From an uncultured Collinsella sp. (GTDB lineage Bacteria; Actinomycetota; Coriobacteriia; Coriobacteriales; Coriobacteriaceae): DNA of 12,439 bases. The notes under the pieces are model-generated. The model did no database searches. It was given only the letters and a program-made list of their open reading frames with translations, and had not been told where the DNA came from. Positions 6,974 to 12,439 of the stretch are shown here, in pieces (the first letter of the stretch is position 1; every line of letters begins with the position of its first letter). The stretch spans positions 1-12,439 of the forward strand of contig CAKUEU010000049.1 in the NCBI GenBank assembly GCA_934646865.1, read 5' to 3'. A program made the translations under genes and the position numbers.

Positions 6974-7907
6974 CAAGATCGCCAACCGCAAGGTTATCTG
7001 CGACACGCTGCTCGAGGCCGCCGCAACCGACAAGGACATCGTCGTCCTGTGCTCCGACTCCCGCGGCTCCGCGTCGCTCACGCCGTTCTTCGATCAGTAT
7101 CCCCAGCAGTCCGTTGAGGTCGGCATTGCCGAGCAGGACCTGGTGAGCATCGCCGCCGGCATGGCTTCGTGCGGCAAGAAGGCCTGGGCCGCCTCGCCGG
7201 CGTCCTTTGTGACCACGCGTTCGTATGAGCAGTGCAAGGTCGACGTTTCGTACTCCAACACCAACGTCAAGCTCATCGGCATCTCGGGCGGCGTGTCCTA
7301 CGGCGCCTTAGGGATGAGCCACCACTCTGCGCAGGATATCGCCGCCATGAGCGCGATCCCCAACATGCGCGTGTATCTGCCGAGCGACCGCTTCCAGACC
7401 GCCGAGCTCGTGCGTGCGCTGGTTGCCGACAACAAGCCGGCCTACATCCGCGTGGGCCGCAACCCGGTCGAGGACGTGTACACCGAGGACGAGTGCCCGT
7501 TCCAGATGGACCGCGCCACCTGGGTGCGCCGCGGCACCGACGTGACGCTCGTCGCCACCGGCGAGATGGTCCGCCATGCCGTGGATGCCGCCGACCTGCT
7601 GGCCGAGCAGGGCATCTCGGCAACGGTGCTCGACATGTACTGCGTCAAGCCGCTCGACGCCGAGGCCGTGATCGAGGCCGCCGGCGCCACGCGCGCCGTC
7701 GTGACCGTCGAGGAGCACAGCCCCTTCGGTGGCCTGGGTTCCATGGTCGCGCAGGTCGTGGGCGAGCATTGCCCGCGTCCGGTCAAGTGCTTGAGCCTGC
7801 CCGACGCGCCGGTCATCACCGGCACCTCGCCCGAGGTCTTCGCACACTACGGACTTACGGGCACCGGAATTGCCGAGGCCGTTAAGGACTTCCTGCCCGC
7901 AGAGTAA
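6966..7907 (+). CDS. Transketolase, C-terminal (pyrimidine-binding and C-domain) subunit
   Basis: The 313-residue protein carries the pyrimidine-binding domain and C-terminal domain of transketolase. GIAEQDLVSIAAGMA (53-67) contains Glu56, the glutamate that activates the thiamine aminopyrimidine. GMSHHSAQDIA (116-126) is the substrate-channel segment with two His, and VEEHSPFGGLGS begins the C-terminal domain signature. I chose the ATG at 6966 because AAGGAGG (6953-6959) sits 6 nt upstream and the protein then begins exactly as split-transketolase C-subunits do; an in-frame extension back to 6801 lies over the upstream gene and is not protein-like. It forms a heteromeric enzyme with the product of 6137-6973, transferring two-carbon ketol units between sugar phosphates. 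A 56-nt gap filled by a palindrome separates it from the FGGY kinase. Confidence 0.93.
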   Translation: MANKIANRKVICDTLLEAAATDKDIVVLCSDSRGSASLTPFFDQYPQQSVEVGIAEQDLVSIAAGMASCGKKAWAASPASFVTTRSYEQCKVDVSYSNTNVKLIGISGGVSYGALGMSHHSAQDIAAMSAIPNMRVYLPSDRFQTAELVRALVADNKPAYIRVGRNPVEDVYTEDECPFQMDRATWVRRGTDVTLVATGEMVRHAVDAADLLAEQGISATVLDMYCVKPLDAEAVIEAAGATRAVVTVEEHSPFGGLGSMVAQVVGEHCPRPVKCLSLPDAPVITGTSPEVFAHYGLTGTGIAEAVKDFLPAE

Positions 7908-7910
7908 TTG

Positions 7911-7945
7911 GAATGTGACAAAGGGACCGTCCCTTTGTCACATTC
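7911..7945. repeat. Near-perfect 35-bp palindrome inside the operon
   Basis: The 17-bp arms 7911-7927 and 7929-7945 (GAATGTGACAAAGGGAC and its exact reverse complement) flank a single C. It begins 3 nt after the transketolase C-subunit stop and ends 18 nt before the FGGY kinase ATG, leaving only the ribosome binding site between. I recall this GTGACAAAGGGAC type as a dispersed repeat of gut Actinobacteria and Firmicutes; that is recollection, not a search. No T-tract follows, so it is not a standard terminator, but the hairpin could stabilise or attenuate mRNA. Confidence 0.9.
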
Positions 7946-7963
7946 ATTTTGAAAGGGGTGGCC

Positions 7964-9454
7964 ATGGGCCGCTACATCATCGGAATCGATCAGTCTACGC
8001 AGGGCACCAAGGCGCTGCTGGTGGACGAGGGCGGCCATCTGATTCATCGTGCCGACCGCTCACATCGCCAGATCATCAACGAGGCCGGCTGGGTGAGCCA
8101 TGATCCGGCCGAGATTGCGGCCAACGTCCTAGCCGTGGCGCGTGCCGTGGTGGAGGAGACCGGGGTCGACCCGGCCGACGTCGCCGGCATCGGCATCTCC
8201 AACCAGCGCGAGACCACCGTTGCCTGGAACCGCACAACGGGCGAGCCGCTGTGCGACGCCGTGGTGTGGCAGTGCGCCCGCGCCCGCGAGCTGTGCGACG
8301 AGCTGGCCGCGCGCGAGGGCGTGGCCGAGCTGGTGCGCGACACGACAGGCCTAGTGCTCTCGCCCTACTATCCGGCGGGCAAGATGGCTTGGATTCTCGC
8401 AAACGTGCCGGCGGCAGCCGAGGCTGCTGCGGCGGGCGAGCTGTGCCTGGGCACGATTGACGCCTGGGTGGTCTGGACGCTCACGGGCGGCGCCGAGTTC
8501 CGCTGCGACTGGTCCAACGCCAGCCGCACGCAGCTCTTCGACCTGCGCCGCGGCTGCTGGAGCGAGCCGGTGTGCCAAGCCTTTGGCATCGATCCGGCCT
8601 GCCTGCCGCAGGTGACCGATTCCGATGGCCTGTTCGGCACAACGGACCTGGGCGGCTTTTTGCCGGCGCCCGTGCCCGTTCACGGCGTGCTGGGCGATAG
8701 CCACGCCGCCCTGTTTGCGCAGGGCTGCCACAGCCGCGGCATGGCCAAGGCCACGTATGGCACCGGTAGCTCGGTCATGATGAACGTCGGTGACGAGTTT
8801 GTCGCCAGCTCGCACGGGCTTTCAAGCTCGCTGGCGTGGCGCCTGAACGGCGTGACCGAGTATGTGCTCGAGGGCAACGTGAGCTACGCCGGCGCTGTCA
8901 AGACCTGGCTGCGCGACGACCTGGAGCTCATTAACAACCCCGAGGAAGTTACCGGCCTGTGCTATGCCGCCAACCCGGCGAGCCGCGTCTACTTTGTGCC
9001 GGCGTTTACCGGTCTGGGCGCGCCGCACTGGGCAAGCGACGCCGAGGGCTGCGTCTTTGGCATGACGCGCACCACCGGCCGCGCGGAGTTCGTGAAGGCT
9101 GCCGACGAGTCGATTGCCTATCAGATCTTCGACGTGATCGATGCGATGGTCGAGGATTCGGGCGCGGCGCTGGCCGAGCTTCGCGTTGACGGCGGTCCCA
9201 CGCGCGATGCGTACCTGATGCAGTTTGAGAGCGACCTGGTGGGTTCGCCCATTCGCATCGCGAGCAACGACGAGATGAGCGGTCTGGGCGCGGCCTGGGC
9301 CTGCGGCATTGCGCTCGGCATGTACACGCGCGACGTGGTCGACGTCTACGGTGCCCGCGGCATCGTGGAACCGTCGATGCCCGCCGACGAGCGAGCCAAA
9401 AAGATCGCCGGCTGGCGCCACGCGGTCGAGGCAACAATCGCATACACTGCCTAG
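7964..9454 (+). CDS. FGGY-family carbohydrate kinase, glycerol-kinase-like subgroup with altered substrate site
   Basis: Predicted ATP-dependent sugar/polyol kinase of 496 residues. The N-terminal FGGY domain starts GIDQSTQGTKALL (7-19); the second domain carries GTGSS (266-270) and VDGGPTRDAYLMQFESD (408-424), the C-terminal FGGY signature region. The alignment keeps E. coli GlpK numbering: Arg82/Glu83 (QRET), Trp102, the Tyr pair 135-136 (SPYY) and Asp245 all match the glycerol-binding set, but position 246 is Ser instead of Gln. Glycerol is therefore doubtful; a ketose from the upstream isomerase, for example a tetrulose or (branched) pentulose, is more in keeping with the operon. I chose the ATG at 7964, behind AAAGGGG (7952-7958), over a TTG at 7949 that overlaps this ribosome binding site. 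It is the last gene of the operon; repeats separate it from luxS. Confidence 0.88.
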   Translation: MGRYIIGIDQSTQGTKALLVDEGGHLIHRADRSHRQIINEAGWVSHDPAEIAANVLAVARAVVEETGVDPADVAGIGISNQRETTVAWNRTTGEPLCDAVVWQCARARELCDELAAREGVAELVRDTTGLVLSPYYPAGKMAWILANVPAAAEAAAAGELCLGTIDAWVVWTLTGGAEFRCDWSNASRTQLFDLRRGCWSEPVCQAFGIDPACLPQVTDSDGLFGTTDLGGFLPAPVPVHGVLGDSHAALFAQGCHSRGMAKATYGTGSSVMMNVGDEFVASSHGLSSSLAWRLNGVTEYVLEGNVSYAGAVKTWLRDDLELINNPEEVTGLCYAANPASRVYFVPAFTGLGAPHWASDAEGCVFGMTRTTGRAEFVKAADESIAYQIFDVIDAMVEDSGAALAELRVDGGPTRDAYLMQFESDLVGSPIRIASNDEMSGLGAAWACGIALGMYTRDVVDVYGARGIVEPSMPADERAKKIAGWRHAVEATIAYTA

Positions 9455-9465
9455 AATGATTTTTC

Positions 9466-9503
9466 TGGGACGGGGATCAAATAATCATTGGTCCTCGTCC
9501 CAA
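9466..9503 (+). terminator. Stem-loop after the FGGY kinase (possible operon terminator)
   Basis: TGGGACGGGGATCAA (9466-9480) and TTGGTCCTCGTCCCA (9489-9503) pair over 15 positions with two imperfect pairs, around an 8-nt loop. It starts 12 nt after the stop. It lacks a T-tract, so termination is uncertain. It could be a diverged member of the adjacent GGGACGGGG repeat family. Confidence 0.45.
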
Positions 9504-9504
9504 G

Positions 9505-9591
9505 TAGCTAATTTGGGACGGGGCTTTTTTGACTGGTATGATTGGTGCGACCATTCCAACCAGCTAAAAGAGCCCCGTCCTAAATTGACTA
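9505..9591. repeat. Inverted pair of GGGACGGGGC repeats upstream of luxS
   Basis: Arms 9505-9536 and 9560-9591 match at 26 of 32 positions, with the core GGACGGGGCT intact in both. The left arm carries TAGCTA before the core and GACTGG after it; the right arm, read in the same orientation, carries TAGTCA before and AGCTGG after, so the arms belong to different flank types. CTGGT/ACCAG (9533-9537, 9559-9563) closes the inner loop. The left arm ends GGGGC plus six T and may terminate read-through from the sugar operon; the right arm ends 15 nt before the luxS ATG. Confidence 0.85.
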
Positions 9592-9606
9592 TCGAGAGGA
9601 TCTGCC

Positions 9607-10095
9607 ATGGAGCGCATTGCGAGCTTTTCTGTCGATCATCTGCTGCTTGAGCCCGGCGTGTATGTGAGCCGCATCGACCGCGACCCGACGACCGGCACCG
9701 CCGTCACCACCTTTGACCTGCGCCTGACCACGCCCAACAAGGAACCGGTTATGAACACGGCCGAGTGCCACACCATCGAGCACTTGGGGGCGACGTTTCT
9801 TCGCAATCACGCCGAGTGGTCGAGCCGTATCGTCTACTTTGGTCCCATGGGCTGTCGCACGGGCTTTTACCTGGTCGTGTTTGGCGAGTTGACGAGCGAG
9901 GAGATCCTGCCGCTCGTGCGCGAGCTGTTTGAGTTCGTCGCCGGCTTTGAGGGCGATGTCCCCGGCGCCGCTCCCGAGGAGTGCGGTAACTACCTGGACC
10001 AGAACCTTCCCATGGCCAACTGGCTCGCGCGCCGCTACCTCGACCGCGACCTGGCCGATATCGACGAGAAGCACCTGCACTATCAGCAGGCGTAG
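9607..10095 (+). CDS. luxS: S-ribosylhomocysteine lyase LuxS
   Basis: Cleaves S-ribosylhomocysteine to homocysteine and 4,5-dihydroxy-2,3-pentanedione, the precursor of autoinducer-2, in the activated methyl cycle. The 162 residues are near the family norm of ~155-170. The metal site is intact: HTIEH (55-59, ligands His55 and His59) and Cys126 in ECGNY; the catalytic Cys83 is in FGPMGCRTGFYL (78-89). The ATG at 9607 follows GAGAGGA (9594-9600). It is flanked upstream by a repeat pair and downstream by a terminator, so it is probably monocistronic. Its usual partner, the nucleosidase Pfs, is not adjacent. Nothing links it functionally to the sugar operon except position. Confidence 0.97.
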   Translation: MERIASFSVDHLLLEPGVYVSRIDRDPTTGTAVTTFDLRLTTPNKEPVMNTAECHTIEHLGATFLRNHAEWSSRIVYFGPMGCRTGFYLVVFGELTSEEILPLVRELFEFVAGFEGDVPGAAPEECGNYLDQNLPMANWLARRYLDRDLADIDEKHLHYQQA

Positions 10096-10123
10096 GGGCT
10101 TCATCGCTCAAGCACGCTTATCC

Positions 10124-10154
10124 GGCGCCTTCGCTTATGTGGGGGCGCCTTTTT
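10124..10154 (+). terminator. Rho-independent terminator after luxS
   Basis: GGCGCC (10124-10129) pairs with GGCGCC (10144-10149), extended inward by two U-G wobbles, and is followed at once by a run of five T (10150-10154). It starts 29 nt after the luxS stop. Confidence 0.75.
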
Positions 10155-10192
10155 GTTGATCGGACGATGCAGGTGTGTAAAACCGAGCGTGA

Positions 10193-10233
10193 TTGTTCTA
10201 GAATGTTCGTATAGTCACAATTATGAACAGGAG
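10193..10233 (+). promoter_or_regulatory. Possible -10 element and ribosome binding site of the DUF4867 gene
   Basis: TATAGT (10210-10215) is a good -10 hexamer, but no clear -35 lies 16-18 nt upstream. The segment around it is AT-rich and has the small palindrome TTCTAGAA. AGGAG (10229-10233) lies 5 nt before the ATG at 10239 and decides that start over the GTG at 10233, which overlaps the AGGAG itself. Confidence 0.4.
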
Positions 10234-10238
10234 TGAAC

Positions 10239-10883
10239 ATGCATATCTACTCTGTCACCGACCCCGAGTTCAAGTCCTACGGTCACGTGTGGGACGACGT
10301 GCCCTCCAGTCTGGCCACGCCGCTTGTCGAGGCGCTCTCCGCCACACCCATTCCCGAGGGCAGCAAGTACGTGGCCTCCGCGCCCGAGCTCGAGCAAGTC
10401 GAAGGTGCCGACACACTCGGTCTGCTCATGTACGGCGGCCGTCCCTTCCAGCTGGGCTGGTGCAACGGCCACAACACGAAGCTCAACTGCCTGGAGTATC
10501 ACCGCGCCAGCGAGTTCAACCTGGGCGCCCGCGACTTTATCTTGCTGCTGGCCAAGCGCGAGCAGATCGTCGACGGCAAACTCGACACCGCGCAGGTCAA
10601 GGCATTCCGCGCGCCGGCCGGCACGCTCGTTGAGGTCTACGCCACGACGCTTCACTACACGCCCTGCATGGTCGACGACGGCGGCTTCCAGGTGATGGTG
10701 GCGCTGCCGGCGGGCACCAATGGCCCGCGCCCCGAGGCCGCAGCCGACATGCCTGCCGCTGGTGACAGCTACTGCTACTGGAAGGCCGACAAGTGGGTCC
10801 TCTGCCACGCCGATAGCCCCAAGGCGGCCGAAGGCGGCTACGTGGGCCTCACCGGCAAAAACCTCGACATCACCGTGGACTAG
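10239..10883 (+). CDS. DUF4867 family protein
   Basis: A 214-residue protein that opens MHIYSVTDPEFKSYG, which I recognise as the start of DUF4867 proteins. The function is unestablished. Visible candidate metal or active-site residues are His78 in NGHNT, Glu86 and His88 in LEYHR, Glu92, and His139 in LHYTP. This His/Glu spacing and the predominantly beta, GAR/APAG-rich segments resemble a cupin-like or ureidoglycolate-lyase-like barrel; this is inference. From memory such proteins often sit beside sugar isomerase, sugar kinase and transketolase genes, so a role with the upstream 4734-9454 operon (for example sugar epimerisation or anomer handling) is conceivable. Here luxS and a terminator intervene. 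No signal peptide or membrane segment is seen. Confidence 0.8.
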   Translation: MHIYSVTDPEFKSYGHVWDDVPSSLATPLVEALSATPIPEGSKYVASAPELEQVEGADTLGLLMYGGRPFQLGWCNGHNTKLNCLEYHRASEFNLGARDFILLLAKREQIVDGKLDTAQVKAFRAPAGTLVEVYATTLHYTPCMVDDGGFQVMVALPAGTNGPRPEAAADMPAAGDSYCYWKADKWVLCHADSPKAAEGGYVGLTGKNLDITVD

Positions 10884-10890
10884 AGTCTTC

Positions 10891-10949
10891 TGTCTAAATC
10901 TGTAACATCTAGCAGGCTAAATCGCCTCTACCTGTTACAGATTTAGACA
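10891..10949. repeat. Hairpin repeat A, copy 1
   Basis: The arms TGTCTAAATCTGTAACA (10891-10907) and its exact reverse complement (10933-10949) enclose a 25-nt loop that itself contains AGGC/GCCT. It starts 7 nt after the DUF4867 stop. It is the first element of an A-B-C module that recurs 273 bp downstream. No T-tract follows. Confidence 0.9.
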
Positions 10950-10972
10950 AATCGCAGGGGGCGACCGAAAAA

Positions 10973-11027
10973 TCTCGATCTGTAACACCAAGCCCGGTCT
11001 TGCCGGCCTAACTGTTACAGATCGAGA
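10973..11027. repeat. Hairpin repeat B, copy 1
   Basis: TCTCGATCTGTAACA (10973-10987) pairs perfectly with 11013-11027. The inner end TGTAACA is shared with hairpin A, so A and B are related families that differ in the outer arm (TAAATC versus CGATC). The segment ACCGAAAAATCTCGATC leading into it is conserved in copy 2. Confidence 0.9.
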
Positions 11028-11040
11028 CAAACTGGCCCAG

Positions 11041-11075
11041 ACCACCACGAAGGGGACAGGCACCTTCGTGGTGGT
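11041..11075. repeat. Hairpin repeat C, copy 1
   Basis: ACCACCACGAAG (11041-11052) and its exact reverse complement (11064-11075) enclose the 11-nt loop GGGACAGGCAC. Only three T follow, so terminator activity is doubtful for this copy. Minus-strand translation of this element yields TTKVPVPFVVV, a peptide string that makes spurious ORFs in such regions. Confidence 0.88.
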
Positions 11076-11098
11076 TTGTCTATAGAACATCTGTACGA

Positions 11099-11139
11099 CT
11101 CCTTTCCTTTCTTTCCTATTTTTTCCTTTTTTTCCTATT
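11099..11139 (+). other. Polypyrimidine tract between the two repeat modules
   Basis: Forty-one bases with only two purines, built from TTTCCT-like blocks and T-runs. It stands out against the high-GC surroundings. No gene or known signal explains it. Confidence 0.7.
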
Positions 11140-11163
11140 GAGGTGGCGGTCTGATTTCCGTTT

Positions 11164-11221
11164 GTCTCGATCTGTAACATCTAGCAGGTTAAATCGCCTC
11201 TACCTGTTACGGATTTAGACA
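11164..11221. repeat. Hairpin repeat A, copy 2 (hybrid arm)
   Basis: The left arm TGTCTCGATCTGTAACA (11164-11180) faces the right arm TGTTACGGATTTAGACA (11205-11221). The loop differs from copy 1 by one base. The outer left arm carries the CGATC of family B while the right arm carries the ATTTAG of family A, so the stem has mismatches that copy 1 lacks. Confidence 0.85.
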
Positions 11222-11245
11222 AAATGCAGGGGACAGACCGAAAAA

Positions 11246-11300
11246 TCTCGATCTGTAACATCAGGCCCGGGTTTGGCGGCCTATCTGTTACAGATCGAGA
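11246..11300. repeat. Hairpin repeat B, copy 2
   Basis: TCTCGATCTGTAACA (11246-11260) and its exact reverse complement (11286-11300). The stem equals copy 1 while the loop has diverged (AGGCCCGGGTTTGGC here against AAGCCCGGTCTTGCC), which suggests selection or conversion acting on the stem. Confidence 0.9.
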
Positions 11301-11310
11301 CAAACGCGCC

Positions 11311-11352
11311 AAAACCACCACAAAGGTGCCTGTCCTCTTTGTGGTGGTTTTT
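11311..11352. repeat. Hairpin repeat C, copy 2, terminator-like
   Basis: The arms AAAACCACCACAAAG (11311-11325) and its exact reverse complement (11337-11351) enclose GTGCCTGTCCT, the reverse complement (10 of 11) of the copy 1 loop. The plus strand runs into five T and the minus strand into four T, so this copy could act as a bidirectional terminator ahead of the GH1 promoter. Confidence 0.85.
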
Positions 11353-11436
11353 GCTGGCGGGTATCAGAAAGTGTCAGGCTTGGACGGCCGCCGGGCGCCC
11401 AAGCGCGAAAAGAAGTGTCGACCTGCGTCGCTGCCG

Positions 11437-11465
11437 TTGAGCGGGACCCCGTTTACGGGGATACT
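11437..11465 (+). promoter_or_regulatory. Promoter of the GH1 gene with operator between -35 and -10
   Basis: TTGAGC (11437-11442) and GATACT (11460-11465) are spaced 17 nt and each match the sigma-70 consensus at 4 of 6 positions. The palindrome CCCCGT-TT-ACGGGG (11447-11460) fills the spacer, a classic place for repression. Its centre CCGTTTACGGG (11449-11459) is identical over 11 bp to 4620-4630 before the isomerase operon. Confidence 0.6.
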
Positions 11466-11489
11466 GAAATCACGACAAGCAGCGTATGA

Positions 11490-12439
<950 letters not shown>

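Noticed and set aside
6116..7081. A 321-residue minus-strand frame opposite the transketolase genes
   Set aside because: Antisense shadow of two strongly conserved plus-strand genes; no recognisable domain.
7949..7963. Upstream TTG start for the FGGY kinase
   Set aside because: It overlaps the AAAGGGG ribosome binding site that serves the ATG at 7964, and the FGGY N-terminal motif then sits at the usual position.
10935..11180. Minus-strand 81-residue frame in the repeat region
   Set aside because: Composed of hairpin repeats and the polypyrimidine tract; no ribosome binding site and no protein-like composition.
10891..11352. Possible CRISPR array
   Set aside because: The repeated units are different hairpins, not one short repeat with regular unique spacers, and no cas gene is present.

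Overview
The window is high-GC, densely coded and bacterial, with all genes on the + strand. The proteins, the GC-rich C-ending codon use and the abundant palindromic intergenic repeats (GGGACGGGGC-type, GTGACAAAGGGAC-type, ACCACCACAAAG-type) suggest a gut Coriobacteriia, most likely a Collinsella. That placement rests on recollection of such genomes, not on a search. No CRISPR array, prophage, transposase, rRNA or tRNA was found.

Layout. (1) 11-1979: a ribokinase followed closely by a nucleoside hydrolase, a nucleoside-ribose salvage pair. (2) 2177-3091: a ROK-family sugar kinase behind its own likely promoter and a TAAACG-C-CGTTTA palindrome. (3) 3092-3463: a non-coding stretch with a large inverted repeat, a further repeat copy and the promoter of the next gene. 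(4) 3464-4474: a LacI-family regulator with an unusually short hinge, closed by a strong UUCG terminator. (5) 4734-9454: a sugar operon made of an L-fucose-isomerase-family enzyme, the two halves of a split transketolase (overlapping by 8 nt) and an FGGY kinase, with a near-perfect 35-bp palindrome between the last two genes. (6) 9607-10095: luxS, flanked by repeats and a terminator. (7) 10239-10883: a DUF4867 protein. (8) 10884-11501: 618 bp without a gene, holding a duplicated three-hairpin repeat module and then a promoter with an embedded operator. (9) 11502 to the window end: a GH1 (6-phospho-)beta-glucosidase, cut off by the edge.

How it may work together. The isomerase, kinase and dedicated two-subunit transketolase outline a complete route: aldose to ketose, to ketose phosphate, to glycolytic and pentose-phosphate intermediates. 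This enzyme set matches the known transketolase route for D-apiose (isomerase, apulose kinase, apulose-4-phosphate transketolase). The kinase keeps the glycerol-kinase framework but has Ser where glycerol kinase has the substrate-binding Gln, so another substrate is likely. The true substrate cannot be fixed from sequence alone. The ROK kinase lacks the zinc motif, as beta-glucoside kinases do, and would pair logically with the GH1 enzyme.

An 11-bp motif, CCGTTTACGGG, lies between the inferred -35 and -10 both upstream of the isomerase operon and upstream of GH1. Related GTTTA half-sites lie upstream of the ROK gene and of the LacI gene itself. The simplest reading is a local regulon run by the LacI-family protein. 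No sugar transporter lies inside the window.
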